Assembly (NCBI RefSeq): GCF_047675955.1
Contig: NC_132912.1
Coordinates: forward strand, 17,210,500 to 17,274,499
Direction of reading: 5' to 3'
Source of the DNA: Chlorocebus sabaeus
Lineage: Eukaryota > Chordata > Mammalia > Primates > Cercopithecidae
Length of the DNA stretch: 64,000 nt
The notes under the pieces are model-generated. The model was not told where the DNA came from. It did not search any database and was given only the letters and a program-made list of their open reading frames with translations. How positions within the stretch are numbered: the first letter of the stretch is position 1; every line of letters starts with the position of its first letter. Below, piece by piece: positions 24,569 through 36,234 of this stretch. A program made the translations under genes and the position numbers.

Positions 24569-24731
24569 CTGTTGGGCAGGCGCCACAATAGAAAGAGCCT
24601 AGAGTGTTGAAACACTGCACAAGTGTGGAGCAAGGCCCGGGCTGGAAGCTGCACTCATCTCTGTCCAGTGTGCAGGCAGGGCTGTTTGGTGGAGACATCC
24701 ACCCAGCATCACAGATGCAGCTGTACTTGGG
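24569..24731 (-). CDS. CUBN: CUBN exon 8: EGF-like units 3 region with DRDEC calcium site
   Basis: This encodes residues 240-293 plus one base of Gly294. The acceptor is gccag|CCC and the donor is CAACAG|gtacgt. PKYSCICDAGW finishes one EGF-like unit. DRDECSF (262-268) opens a calcium-binding EGF domain that runs to CGACPTG. Relative to human cubilin as I remember it, Leu replaces Gln at residue 283 (FNTLGSF). All cysteines are kept. Confidence 0.95.
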
Positions 24732-25503
24732 CTGGCAGGATGACAACAGCATGAATAAAGACAATCATGAAAATCAGCAAGAAAAGCCTTTGAACATTTC
24801 ATCAAGCCCCAAGCTGTTTATCCTCTAACGTTCATTTTCATACAGCCAATCCACTGGCTTCTCTTTTCCTTCCCATATGATTAAGCATTTAGACCAGACC
24901 ATGCAAAAAGGGAAACATCTTTATTTCAGAGTAAAAGCAAGCTATAATTTCTCCCAAAGATGCCAGGGAAAGAGTAACAACAATCAAGAACCGTAAGTCA
25001 ATATAATTAAAGTCAATCAACTCAGCCTGCTATGTTTTTAGAGGGAAAAACACTCATGTAGGCACAGACCTTGGAAACTCAATTCTGTTTGTTTTTCTTA
25101 GGAAAATTCTTCCTCCTACCTGCCTCCTCAACCCTTCCATCCCCATCATTGGATGGGAACTATTTTCCATCACATGGGTAGAAAAAATAGAACTAAAAAT
25201 AAAGAATTGAAGTTCTCATGAAGAGCCAAGCCAGCCAAGACTGGACAACTTTAAGGGTCAGGGGTCAAAGTCATCAGGACCTAGGGCATGGAGGGGTATT
25301 CCGGGGAGTGGGCTCTTAGAGTCTGCAGCAGTTCCAGAGGCTCAGGTCAGGAAAAGTCAGACTCTTTGAAACCACATGTTGCCAACAAGACTGGTCCTTT
25401 TATATTCCTGTGTTTTGTCACTGTTAAAATAAAACTTACAAGGCCAAGAGAAGGTCTTATCTCAGAGAGAGTCATGACGGGATAATAAAAATGGTCCTAT
25501 TTC

Positions 25504-25814
25504 TGCTGGGTGTGGTGGCTCATGCCTGTAATTGCAGCACTTTGGGCAGCTGAGGTGGGTGGACCACTTGAGGCCTGGAGTTCGAGACCATCCTGGCCAA
25601 CATGGCAAAACCCCGTCTCTACTAAAAATACCAAAATTAGCCAGGCATGTTGGCATGTTCCTGTAATCCCAGCTACTCAGGAGGCTGAGGCATGAGAATT
25701 GAATTGCTTGAACCAGGGAGGTGAAGGTTGCAGTGAGCTGAGATCGTGCCACTGCACTCTAGCCTGGGTGACAGAGAGAGGCTCCGCCTCAAAAAAAAAA
25801 AAAAAAAAAAAAAG
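25504..25814 (+). mobile_element. AluS-like SINE
   Basis: GCTGGGTGTGGTGGCTCATG to a 26-base A tail. Target duplication AAAA(T)GGTCCTATTT. Intron 7, about 190 bp before exon 7 coordinates. Confidence 0.9.
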
Positions 25815-26006
25815 GTCCTATTTTACATAATGACATCTTAATCTCTGGGTCCTCATCTCCCCTCCTCGCCTACGTCCCACTTACAGGCAGGAAGTGACTT
25901 CACCTCTACAAGCTCCAGGCAGTGCTTGTATACAGTGGGCATAGGAGGAGGAGGAGCTACTAACCATGGCTCTCTGCAAGGAGGCACATTTAGGGAAGGG
26001 ACCCAC

Positions 26007-26133
26007 CTCTCCAGCTTGCTCGCGGACTAAATCCTCACAGATGCCATGGACACAGCGTGTCACAGAACCCCCTTCACAGTCATTGTATTTGGAGGCACAC
26101 TGCGGTCCGTACGTCTCAGGTGGGCAGTGACAA
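26007..26133 (-). CDS. CUBN: CUBN exon 7: end of EGF2 and first half of the next EGF-like unit
   Basis: This encodes the end of codon 197 and residues 198-239. The acceptor is caacag|TTG and the donor is GGAGAG|gtgggt. CHCPPETYGPQC completes EGF2. CEGGSVTRCVHGIC starts the following EGF-like unit, whose CxC half lies in exon 8. It ends on a codon boundary. It is separated from exon 6 by the largest fully contained intron here, intron 6 (~6.8 kb). Confidence 0.95.
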
Positions 26134-27414
26134 CTGTTGGTTACACAAGAGCACAGTGTAAGGGCTTGTGCTTTGGGGCCATTGCCTGTCTCTTAATATC
26201 AGTGAGGAAAATAATTCAAATTACAAATCAACGATGTTAACATGGAATCATAAGCCAGAAATGCAAATTTACTGACTGGAGTCTTGGGAGAAAATCGCTC
26301 TGCTCTGCTCCAAGTGGTGGATTGAGTAAATACAATGTTAGAGAATCACAACTTATCACCTGGTAAGCCTAGCACTATAAATTCTTGTGTTATCAGGTCA
26401 TCAAACAGCATTTTCAAAGGTCAGATGTGTATCAGCCAAAGGTAATAGAGTTAGTTCAAGAAGGTAAAGGGAGAGATCAGCAAATCCATTCATCATCTGT
26501 CCAATTGGACCTGCCACGAAGCACGGGCAACGTGGGCTACACTGATAACTCCCAAATGCTCTCTAGGATTATATAACCCCACACGCAACCCAGTGTCCAC
26601 ACCCCACAGTCTATGATCGTTATTATTATATTACAAAGGGCAATATGTCTTCTATCCATAAAAAGTGTAGTTATATAATATAACACAGTGACATTCTTTC
26701 ATAGGCACATTTGAATTTCCAACAAAATGTGGTAATTATTACATTATGCCGAAGCTAGCAGTGGGTGCTTTGTTACTAGAAGATTTTAGTCCAATAATAA
26801 TCAAATAAGCAATGTTGTTTTAAACCCTTGTCATTGTTAAAGCTGCTTTAGCCTTATTTTTGCAGCTTAATGGGAATGTCTATGGTCTGAGTATGGGAGC
26901 TGGGGGAGGAGGAGGGAAGAGGAGTCCCAGAAGCCTAAGCCTATCCGCACGTGCCTGGGCACATCTGATGACAGGGAGGGCCAGGCCCAGAGGTTGCCAA
27001 TGGCTGGACTCAAGCAGAATTGGCAAGAAAAGCTCTCATGGGGGAAATGACTGATGGTGCCAGCAGTCAGAGACAAGGAACAGGGAGCGCCTGCATAGCC
27101 AGGCCTCCCTCCCATGCCATTCTACAAAGGAGAAGAGCTCTTTCAACAAGACACAGTAAGGTACAAGGAGCTTAGTAATGTCCATGGATGACAATGTATG
27201 AATGACAGTGTGGGAAATTAGCATTTGACTGTTTGAAAGTCATCAAGAACCAAACTCCAGGCACAGGATTCAGCTTGCCCGTGGTGGGCCCCAGAAGCAA
27301 TTGCTGGGGTGGCAGCTTTTTGGCAGTTTCTAAGGAAGAGGAGAGCAATGAGTGTGGCCAGAGATGGAGAGTAAGAATGCGGGGAACATCATCCATGCAC
27401 TCATGTCGGGAGGC

Positions 27415-27520
27415 CAGACTTAGCAAATAAAAATACAGCATGCCCAATTAAATGTAAGTTTCCAATAAATGAATATTTTTTGGTATAAATATGTTCCATG
27501 CAATTTACAACATCAGTACA
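27415..27520. mobile_element. Possible ancient DNA-transposon remnant
   Basis: AATACAGCATGCCCAATTAA followed by TTTTTTGGTATAAATATGTT resembles a common old mammalian repeat whose name I cannot give with confidence. Intron 6. Confidence 0.3.
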
Positions 27521-27895
27521 TATTTACATAAAAGCTGCTTCATTAATACATGACATTTCTGAGCATTCCAAAGTTGCCTTTCTCGTTAAGACAAAGTCAT
27601 AGGAAAATAACAATAAATGATTAAACTTAAGGAGAAATTGAATTATCCATCGCCACCCATAGCCATTTATCTTCCCCTCATCTCTCTCTATTTTCCTTCT
27701 CACATTGTTTTCTTTCCTCTTTGTCCCCATCTTTACATAGGATATTTGTACAGACAATTTAATTAGACTCTTGAGGATTATGGAACTTTAAAACAGTTCA
27801 GACACATATTTGAGCATTTGATCCAGGAGGCTTCACTACTAACAGTTTATTTCGCCACCAGTCCCAACACCTGCCAAAAATGCTTGAGAATCTTT

Positions 27896-28275
27896 TATTT
27901 ATTTATTTATTTTTTTTTTTTTTTTTTTTTTTTTTTCAGATGAAGTCTCACTCTGTCACTTAGGCTGAAGTGCAGTGGCGCAGTCTCAGCTCACTGCAAC
28001 CTCTGCCTCCCAGGTTCAAGCAATTCTCCTGCTTCAGCCTCCCAAGTAGTTGGGACCGCAAGTGTGTGCCACCACACTTGGCTAATTTTTTATTTTTATT
28101 TTTTAGTAGAGATGGAGTTTCACCATGCTGGCGAAGCCAACTGATTAATTACTGATTTAGCAGAAGTCTCTTTGCTAGAAGTAGTGGCTGGTCTCGAACT
28201 CCTGACCTCAGGTGATCCACCCACCTTGGCTTCCCAAAGTGCGGGGATTACAGGCGTGAGCCACTGCGCCCTGCC
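27896..28275 (-). mobile_element. AluS-like SINE with a foreign insert
   Basis: Long T tail then CAGATGAAGTCTCACTCTGT to GCCACTGCGCCCTGCC. It is about 50 bp longer than an Alu because of the insert at 28133-28184. Intron 6. Confidence 0.9.
28133..28184 (+). repeat. ~52-bp insert inside an Alu, copied from 29445-29473
   Basis: The minus-strand Alu at 27896-28275 is broken after CACCATGCTGGC and resumes at GGCTGGTCTCGAACTCCTG. The insert contains TTACTGATTTAGCAGAAGT (28149-28167), identical to 29445-29463. The match extends to 29 bases with two mismatches (28149-28177 against 29445-29473), in the same orientation and about 1.3 kb away. Confidence 0.8.
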
Positions 28276-28334
28276 GAAGAATTTTTAAACCAACTGTTAC
28301 TAGCTTTCTATTTTCTATATCTGGAAGATCTGAG

Positions 28335-28520
28335 TGTTTGGGAACCCCTGGGATAAGACTGCCTAGGTTTAAATTTTGGTCCTTCCTGTTAACTGTTCAC
28401 CCATACAAAGTACTAACTCCCTCTGCCTCGGTTTCTTATGGAATAATACTGGTAATCTCTGTGAACTATGGTCATATTGCAGTCTAAAGGCATTCCCCTG
28501 TAGGAAGTGCTAAGAAGACT
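28335..28520 (+). mobile_element. MIR-like SINE, diverged
   Basis: Contains TGCCTAGGTTTAAATTTTGG and TGCCTCGGTTTCTTATGGAA in MIR order. Intron 6. Confidence 0.45.
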
Positions 28521-28974
28521 GTCTTTATTTTATCACTAAGTGCTTAACTATTGCAAAATGATGCAAGATTTGAGAGGAGATTCTGGTTCATGGACCTGCA
28601 GTTAAATCCTTTCTCTTTATCTCTCTCTTCCTTCATCCTTGCTATTATCACTGGGAGATGAGTAGGCATTAATCCTACACTGTTATCTAAATAGCTACAA
28701 AGTACACTTCTTTCTTTTAAGTTTAGATGATGTGAGGAGACAGAGAAAGGGAGGAAGAAAGTCAAGTAAACCATAGGATTCCTTGAAATGATCCTCCAAG
28801 ACAAGTATTATTAATCCCATTTTACAGACTAACGTTTCCCAAAACCACAAAATGAGTAATTGGCAGAAGATAGACACTTAGGTCTACTTGACTCCTGCAC
28901 CACTGTTTCTGCATGTTACATTCCTACATTCTGATAAGTAGAGTTATATGAAGATGCTGCATTTTTATGCACCG

Positions 28975-29274
28975 TTTTGTTTTGTTTTGTTTTGTTTTGA
29001 GACAGGGTCTTGTGCCCAGGCTGGAGTGCAGTGGTGCGATCTCGGCTCACTGCAACATCTGCCTCCCAGGTTCAAGCAATCTTCCCACCTCTGCCTCTCA
29101 AGTAGCTGGGACTACAGATGCATGCCAGCACGTCGGCTAAGTTTTGTATCTTTTGGTAGAGACAGGGTTTCACCATGTTAGCAAGGCTGGTCTTGAACTC
29201 CTGACATCAGGTGATCCACCCGCCTTGGCCTCCCAAAATGCTGGGATTACAGGCATGAGCCACCGTGCCCAGCC
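28975..29274 (-). mobile_element. AluS-like SINE
   Basis: TTTTG repeats, GAGACAGGGTCTTGTGCCCA to CACCGTGCCCAGCC. Target duplication TTATG(C/T)(A/G)CC. Intron 6. Confidence 0.9.
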
Positions 29275-29916
29275 TTATGTGCCTTGTTAACATATCAGGG
29301 TTTACAGGCAAAATATACTCTCAAAGTGTCTTGATATGGCCTTTAAAAAATGAACAATTACTTAGATACCTCCCTAAGTGAAAATAAAAGCAATATATTG
29401 TATTTTTAAAACCAACTTACTACTATCCCTGCTATAGTTATTAGTTACTGATTTAGCAGAAGTGTCTTTTCTAATGACCTTTTATTACTGACTTGCTTCC
29501 AGCAGAACAAAGCTAGGCTTTTCTTTGAAAACACTGCAAGTGCATTTTGGCAATTGAGAAGAGGTTTAACACGCTTTGATAGTCACAGTTTAACTTGTGT
29601 TGAGTCCATGGTTCAATACTAATTTTACTGACTGACTGAAAAAGGTAGTAAGTTTAATACCTAACTACCACCTGAGTTAAAACCAGATTATCCTCATTTT
29701 TTAAGCCCCGTAGGATGTAAAATCTACCAGTGATATGAATGGAAATAAATGAAATAAAATTTACTCATCATCACGTTTCTGGAAAACCAGACAAACTCAA
29801 CTTTTTGTTTTTCTGGAAAGCCTTCTAGATCTGAGCCCTAAATGTACAACACACACCATCCATGCATGGCAAGTTCAGATCCTAAGGGCTGTGTTAAATC
29901 CAAAGTAAGCAGGGGA

Positions 29917-30225
29917 GGCCAGGCGTGGTAGCTCACACCTGTAATCCCAGCACTATGGGAGGCTGAGACGGGCAGATCACCTGAGATCAGGAATTTGAGA
30001 CCAGCCTGGCCAACATGGTGAAACCCTGTCTCTGCTAAAAATACAAAACTTAGCCAGATGTGGTGTCAGGTGCCTGTAATCCCAGCGACTCAGGCCACTG
30101 AGGTAGGAGAATCATTTGTCCCCAGGAGGCGGAGGTTGCAGCCATTGCACTCCAGCGGAGGTTGCAGCCATGGGTGACAAAACGAGACTCCATCTCAAAA
30201 ACAAACAAACAAAAACAAACAATAC
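29917..30225 (+). mobile_element. AluS-like SINE with an internal 26-bp duplication
   Basis: GGCCAGGCGTGGTAGCTCAC to ACAAACAAACAAAAACAAAC. Target duplication CAAAGTAAGCAGGG. GCGGAGGTTGCAGCCAT occurs at 30129-30145 and 30155-30171, and a stretch of normal Alu sequence is missing. Intron 6. Confidence 0.9.
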
Positions 30226-32595
30226 AAAACAAAGTAAGCAGGGAAACAATAGGAATCAAGTCTTCAGAACAAAGAGGCAGTAACAGCATAGAGAAGTCAT
30301 GAAATATCATTGTGTTAGTTGTCTGAAGCTCTGGGTCTAAGACCTCAAGCCAAAAGAATCAGTGGAAACAGAAAATTATGTTTCTTGTGCTATAATTATT
30401 GTTCTAAAAAAGAATTTCTACCAGAAGTTTACCTATGAAACAGGTATGAAACAGGGCTTCCCATGAATGAGTATTTGCACCTTTTCAGAGGTCTTTACAA
30501 TGGCAAAGTATTAATCCAGTTAAAGACTCCTTTTTCTATCCAAATAAAAGAGCTCAAAGAGTTAAAGAAACGGAAGGAGGTTCAAACTCCAAAGTGAACT
30601 TCGATGGCATGACTACATTTTTGCAGGTCCAGATGATTCTGGGGCTCAAGTTTTCTTTTAGCTAATGTGTGTTGAAGTTTCCCAAAGGGTTTTCTAGCCT
30701 CAGTGAATATCCTGATTAACAAGGATTTAATGTCACATAATTAACAGAACTCAAGAAAGAATCTAAATGTCCACTTGTTTCATTACACGTGGATTACACA
30801 AAACAATAATTTAATCTTATGCTCATGCACCTTTTTTCATTTTCTTTTATTCCCTCAAAAAGTCTCCAACATATGCCTGAATTAGGGGACTTAAAGTGTA
30901 GATAATGAAATGGGATTCGTGAGGTTTCAGAAACTATTCCCTTACCAAGAGAAAGAAACCTGATTTAAATGCTCTGTTCTCTAATGTCCTCCAGCAAATC
31001 TATGAAGGGCAGAGACTAGGAATCAAGATCATTCCAAAGCCATTCACACATCATCAGTTCTTCTGCATTCTTGCTGTGCTTTACAAAAGAGTGCAAGACA
31101 GAATTTGGTACTGCTCTTGCAAAGTTGAATCTGTCATTTAGAAATGCAGCTTTCAATAAATAAATGGTTCCTTCCCTCCCAGCTCTCATTCCATCATATG
31201 TATGTGTCTGGATAAAGAACTCTAACCTCTGACATGCTGCAAAGAGTGGTGAATAGTAAAGGGGTTTTTGTTTTGTTTTTAATTTTGCAGGGGGAAAAAA
31301 ATAATGTGCTGAAAACAGCAACAACAACAACTTTCACTTGTTCTATGGATCTCATCGCAGTTTGCCCATACTTGTCTCTCTATTGGCCCACAAGACTCCA
31401 AAAGACAGTGACGATAAAGGAAGACCAGGAGTGAAATCCAATCTCCATGACATTCCTAGATATCAGGAAGGTCAGAAAGCAGAAGTTCTAGAAGCCTGGA
31501 CATTTGCCACCAATACCTCTACATAGCAATCCTCCTTGATAAATGCCCATAAACAGAAATCAGGAGATAATGGGTTCCAGGAAATGAAAGACTAGACTGC
31601 ATTTTGCTTCCAATCCAAGCCTAATAAAAGCAGGGAAAAGAGGCTTCATTTAAATGAGTAACGGAGTCCTGGAAGCAAAAACCTCTTTAATAACATTATA
31701 CTAAATTTAAGTCAGAAGTGGTTAATTTTAGTTTTGCATAATGATTGAACTCATAGACATATCTAGCAGAAGTTTGAATGATTTGAGTTTACAACCTGGA
31801 ATGAGTAAAAGTTTGAAAGATCAGATCAAAAAACAAAAGTATCAAATAAAAAGAGAAGGCTTGTGACTGCATTTTTAGGAGTGTGTGTTAATAACAGCGA
31901 TGGTTTAAAAAACAAAATTACTGCACTCATTTTTGCTGGAAAGACTAGAATGGATATTGTTATGAGGAAATTGAAGAACAAGATAGCTGAGACACCAGTA
32001 AGAGAGCAAATAATTGCTCTTTAATCCAGTGAGATTCTACTCCAGAGTATTGAAAGGATTTGTTCATTCTAAAACAGAATTTATTAATCTTTTAAAAATC
32101 ACACAGTAAAAGAGACCAGCCAAACTACAAGGAAAAACAATGTCTAATTTAAAAGGTGACTTTAAAGAACGGTACAAAAGTAAGTTTGCTATTGATCTGC
32201 CCTAAATTTTTGGACTTCATTATTAGAAACACAATATGTGTGTCCTCAGCAAAGCTTTGATGACAGATATCCCTAGAGCATGATGGGAACACAGAGGCCC
32301 TGAGATGCCTCACTCCGCTTAATAAGGGAAGGGAAGGTTTCCTGCAGAAAGTGATGCCTGAGCTGAGCAGAAGTCTGTGGATAAGTCACTTGACAGAATA
32401 AATCAGAAGAGAAGATAGAGCTGTAATGATGACTGTGGTCAGAGAGAGTTACTTCATTCATTGAACCACAGTTTAATCGTTGACCTTGTTATGGTCACAT
32501 TTTGACATAGCATTGAAAAAAGCTCTCCTTACTCAAAACTACGAGCTTGCTATAATACATGGAACGAGTACAGCGGGGAGCACTGGTGTGGTGGG

Positions 32596-32745
32596 ATGTC
32601 CCCTTTTCTACTTAAGGCCATTCAGTGGCTCCCGTTCGATGCTCTGGCTCTTCCTAAGGCTTCAGCTCCTCTTGTACCAGGCCATGCTTACTCTCTGTGC
32701 CAATCACGGCAGCCTTCTTCCAGTTCCTTGGGGATGTTAGAGCAA
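32596..32745 (+). mobile_element. L2-like LINE fragment, diverged
   Basis: AAGGCCATTCAGTGGCTCCC to CTTCTTCCAGTTCCTTGGGG resembles the L2 3' coding remnant. Intron 6. Confidence 0.4.
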
Positions 32746-32962
32746 GGATTTCTTCATGGGGTGAGAGTAAAGGACTCATGAGCTTTGCTTCAATTAAGTA
32801 AAAATAGAAATGTAGACATTAAGTAAGAGCTAAACATTTCCTCATGGAGTACCAACTTTTGCTGGAATACAGATAATTAGTTTAGGATGCTCTTAATTAT
32901 GGGACGTTTTAGGCCTTCAAAAATATACCTGATATTTATCCAAAAAAAAAAAAAAAAGTTAC

Positions 32963-33066
32963 CTGTAACTTCCCATTGTATTAACACATGTGCCTCCATT
33001 CTGGCAGCTCAAGGGTGTTCCTGAGTAAATCTCACATTCGTTAACATCAGCTGAGCAGAGAGGACC
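32963..33066 (-). CDS. CUBN: CUBN exon 6: end of EGF1 and most of calcium-binding EGF2
   Basis: This encodes residues 163-196 plus two bases of Ser197. The acceptor is cacag|GGT and the donor is TTACAG|gtaact. GPLC closes EGF1. Then comes DVNEC (169-173), a calcium-binding EGF start, and CVNTMGSYSC, which fits the Asn/Asp beta-hydroxylation pattern (Asn191, with the last residues in exon 7). The sequence is unchanged from the human exon as I remember it. A poly-T run lies just inside the intron at 32942-32957 on the plus strand as poly-A. Confidence 0.95.
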
Positions 33067-33767
33067 CTGTGATCATATAAGGAACAAAGTCAGGTGCCAA
33101 AGGTCAGAGAGGTATCTGGGGCCAACATTCACATGATATGTTTAAGGATTTATACGTGGACAGTAAATAAGTCCTCAGTAAAGCCAAATATAATAATACT
33201 AATATTAATCCCTGCTATTCTTCCTCTGGAACTCAGATTTCACCTAATAGAACCAAAGAGCTCTTCTTAAGATCACAGCAGTCACAGGAGGAGAATCGTT
33301 ATCTAAACATTATAGAATCCTCAGTTCACAGGGGTGCTATGTCTGGGTATACTTACTTTTTTTTTTTTTATATGCATGCTGGGGACAGTTTCACCATTAT
33401 CAGAAAAAAAAAAAAAAAAACAACAGACCAAACATAGAAAACAAGAAAATGTACATAGGTATGTCAAGATTTGTTTGGTACCGTCCAATGCTGACTGATT
33501 TAAATTAATGTTAACAGAAATACTGTGCTCTTCCAGGTAGTTATCCAATCACATGAACCTCTCCTTTCAATGGCTTTAGTATTCACTGGGTTATATAATC
33601 AAACTCACCACTGTTTGGATTTTAGCATACATGGTGTACTTCATTTTGATTCTGGAGGCCACAGCATCCTAGGAACTTTGGATGGAGAATTAAATATGCC
33701 TGATGATTCCAAGGAAACCACAGATGCTGACCCGCCATCATTCTTAACCAAAGAGCAAGTGACTCAC

Positions 33768-33869
33768 CTTCCACTGTGGGGGACAGATACAAAAAAAGGA
33801 ATCATGCAGATTGAGGCAGGTTCCTCCATTCTGGCAAGGATTGCTGCTGCAAACCTTTTTGTCAACAGT
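33768..33869 (-). CDS. CUBN: CUBN exon 5: most of EGF-like domain 1
   Basis: This encodes residues 129-162 in exactly 34 codons (phase 0-0), with acceptor tttcag|ACT and donor TGGAAG|gtgagt. Five of the six EGF cysteines are here (135, 140, 146, 155, 157), in the pattern CxxxxCQNGGTC...CxC; the sixth is Cys166 in exon 6. Skipping it would remove 34 residues in frame and destroy EGF1. A ~95-bp inverted copy of this exon lies at 36140-36234 in intron 4, so the pre-mRNA contains both the exon and a sequence complementary to it. Confidence 0.96.
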
Positions 33870-34574
33870 CTGAAACAAAGACAGGACAGTCAATGAGATG
33901 ACTTGCAGTCGGCATCAGCAAAAGGCATGTTACCATGCAGGTGTGTACGTGGGATTACATTTAACTCTTAGTCAATGGGGGTCTCCCTCCAGACTTTAAA
34001 GCCATTACTTATGTTCTTCAAATCACCTCTCTTGTGAAAAAATAGAAAGCATTTCCTATTATCAATCTTGTTCCTATTCCTTAACTCTCAACATGCTTTT
34101 GACCATGGGTGGGATGAGGTCTGAGGGGAGAAGATTTTCACTTTGCCTTGGAAAAGTATTATTCCCCTGAGAAAGAGACCTCAGTGGACAAGAGTAAAGG
34201 TTCAGGTGTGAAAATAATAATGGATGTTCCGATTGCACAAAGAAAAGAAAATGGAGATTCCGGTTCTTTTACCTGTGATTCTTATCTTTGGTCCCTCCAG
34301 GTGAGACTTTGAAACATTAGCATCTGCTGCTGCTGCCCCTCCTCCCATGGGTTAAGGTGACTGGACTCCTTCTGCTCCAAGTCTCTTTGTTTGAAATGTG
34401 GCCAGCTAAGACACAGCCTTCACCGTGGTGCTCACCTGACTGCTTTCAACCCAGATCACAAACAAACCTACCTTTGTCTACCTCTACATCTACATATCCT
34501 GGGGAATCTGACCCTATGTCAGCTACCAGTTTCAATCTTGTAAGATTTTTATATCCTTTGCGTGCAGAGAAAAC

Positions 34575-34897
34575 TTTTTTTTTTCTTTTTCTGATTTTTT
34601 TTTTTTTTTTTTTTTTGAGACTAAGTCTCGCTCTGTTGCCCAGGCTGGAGTGCAGTGGCGCAATCTCCGCTCACTGCAAGCTCCACCTGCCGGGTTCACA
34701 TCATTCTCCTGCCTCAGCCTCCCAAGTAGCTGGGACTACAGGCGCCCGCCACCACACCCGGCTAATTTTTTGTACTTTTAGTAGAGATGGGGTTTCACCA
34801 TGTTAGCTAGGAAGGTCTCGATCTCCTGACCTCGTGATCTGTCCGCCTCAGGCTCCCAAAGTGCTGGGATTACAGGCGTGAACCACTGCGCCCGGCC
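34575..34897 (-). mobile_element. AluY-like SINE
   Basis: T-rich tail, GAGACTAAGTCTCGCTCTGT to CACTGCGCCCGGCC. Target duplication AGAGAAAAC. Intron 4. Confidence 0.92.
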
Positions 34898-34980
34898 AGA
34901 GAAAACATCTTTAGAGGGAACAATTGATTATGCAATGATAGCCATTTTATGAATTTCAGTCATAGTCCAATTGTCTGGGT

Positions 34981-35313
34981 TTTTTGCTGTTGTTGTTGTT
35001 TTGTTTGTTTGTTTGTTTGTTTGTTTGTTTTGAGATGGAGCCTGGGTCTGTCACCCAGGCTGGAGTGCAGTAGTATGATCTCAGCTCACTGCAACCTCTA
35101 CGTCCCGGGTTGAAGCAATTCTTGTGCCTCAGCCTCCTCAGTAGCTGGGACTACAGGCATGTCCCACTACACCCGGCTAATTTTTGTATTTTTAGTAGAG
35201 ACAGGGTTTCACCATGTTGACCAGGCTGGTCTCAAACTCCTGACCTCACATGATCCACCTGCCTTGGCCTCCTAAAGCGCTGGGATTACAGGTGTGAGCC
35301 ACCATACACAACC
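34981..35313 (-). mobile_element. AluS-like SINE
   Basis: GTTGTTG and (GTTT)n tail, GAGATGGAGCCTGGGTCTGT to CATACACAACC. Target duplication AATT(G/C)TCTG. Intron 4. Confidence 0.9.
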
Positions 35314-35369
35314 TAATTCTCTGCTTTTAAACACTTAAAATAGGGGCAAACTGTTCATTACATTTCATA

Positions 35370-35465
35370 TACATATATACACACACACATGCATATATAT
35401 TATATATGTGTCTATAGGCACACACATACACACACATACAAACACAACATACTATATATATAGTG
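35370..35465. repeat. Mixed AC/AT microsatellite
   Basis: ATACACACACACATGCATAT, TATATATGTGTCTATAGGCA and CACACATACACACACATACA, ending in TATATATATAG. Intron 4. Confidence 0.8.
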
Positions 35466-36139
35466 ACTCACAAAGAAAATTATTTCTGTTTCCTTCATTT
35501 TACAGATGAAATAGAAAGCCAAAGGAGAGCCAACTCAATGCCATTTTTTTGCAAAGCACATTCCCTCTCCACTTTGGTCATAAATTAGATGACCATACAT
35601 CTGGGGGTCTCTTCATGAACCTTGTTTTATTCCATTGTTCTATTTTTCTCTTTGTGCTAGCACAATTGGCTCTGTCCATCATAGAATGCTCTTTAGAACA
35701 TTAACCACAAACTCATTGAAAGGTTTTCTGTTGGACAAAAGCAACACTGTCTGGGGACTAAAAATTTAAAAGCCTAAAGGGGCCCAGTAGAAAATGAAGT
35801 CAGCAGTCAGGAGGAAGACAATAGGGAGTGGTGGGGACTGTGGTGGCCAGAGAGCACTTACCCTATCCAAAGGCACAAAGGCATTCACATTTGAAAATCA
35901 CTCAGTGTTCCTCCTGAGGGATGGGGGTAGGAGGACCGGCTGAGCATGGCCTCCAGTCTTTGACCTTTGGCTAAAATAATGAAGCCCTCCAGGAGACAAA
36001 ACTTGAGTGCAGTGTCATGGTCCACAGCACTATTCTTTACTCATTTTCTTTCGCTCAACTACTCTCTAAAAAATGACAGTTGAGGGGTCAATGTATTATC
36101 TAAGTGGAGAAAAGGAATACACGAACTTGTTCATCAAAG

Positions 36140-36234
36140 GACAAAAAGGTTTGCAGCAGCAATCCTTGACGGAGTGGTGGAACCTGCCTCAATCTGTGTG
36201 AGTCCTTTTTTTATATCTGTCCTTCACAGTGGGA
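36140..36234 (+). pseudogene. Inverted partial copy of CUBN exon 5 within intron 4
   Basis: The plus strand here reads GACAAAAAGGTTTGCAGCAG and continues to TCACAGTGGGA. It matches exon 5 (coded on the minus strand) from its 7th base almost to its last, with about 11 mismatches in 95 bases and no gap; even the run of seven T is kept. The match stops at the exon: neither flanking intron nor neighbouring exon sequence is shared. It is therefore an exon-sized inverted copy 2.3 kb upstream in transcription order, in the orientation antisense to CUBN. Shared splice-site sequence is absent, so use as an exon is unlikely. The likely origin is a local templated insertion. Confidence 0.85.

Larger units (their letters stand above)
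26134..32962 (-). other. CUBN: CUBN intron 6
   Basis: Three Alus (one with a foreign insert), MIR-like and L2-like traces, and long apparently unique stretches: 26140-27410, 29275-29916 (contains the insert donor 29445-29473) and 30230-32590. No exon found in them. Confidence 0.7.

Noticed and set aside
33525..33896. Plus-strand open frame of about 120 codons
   Set aside because: It is the complementary frame of CUBN exon 5 and neighbouring intron, with no codon bias or known domain.
36140..36234. Alternative or duplicated functional exon of CUBN
   Set aside because: It is on the opposite strand to CUBN and lacks the exon's splice sites; better explained as an inverted templated copy.
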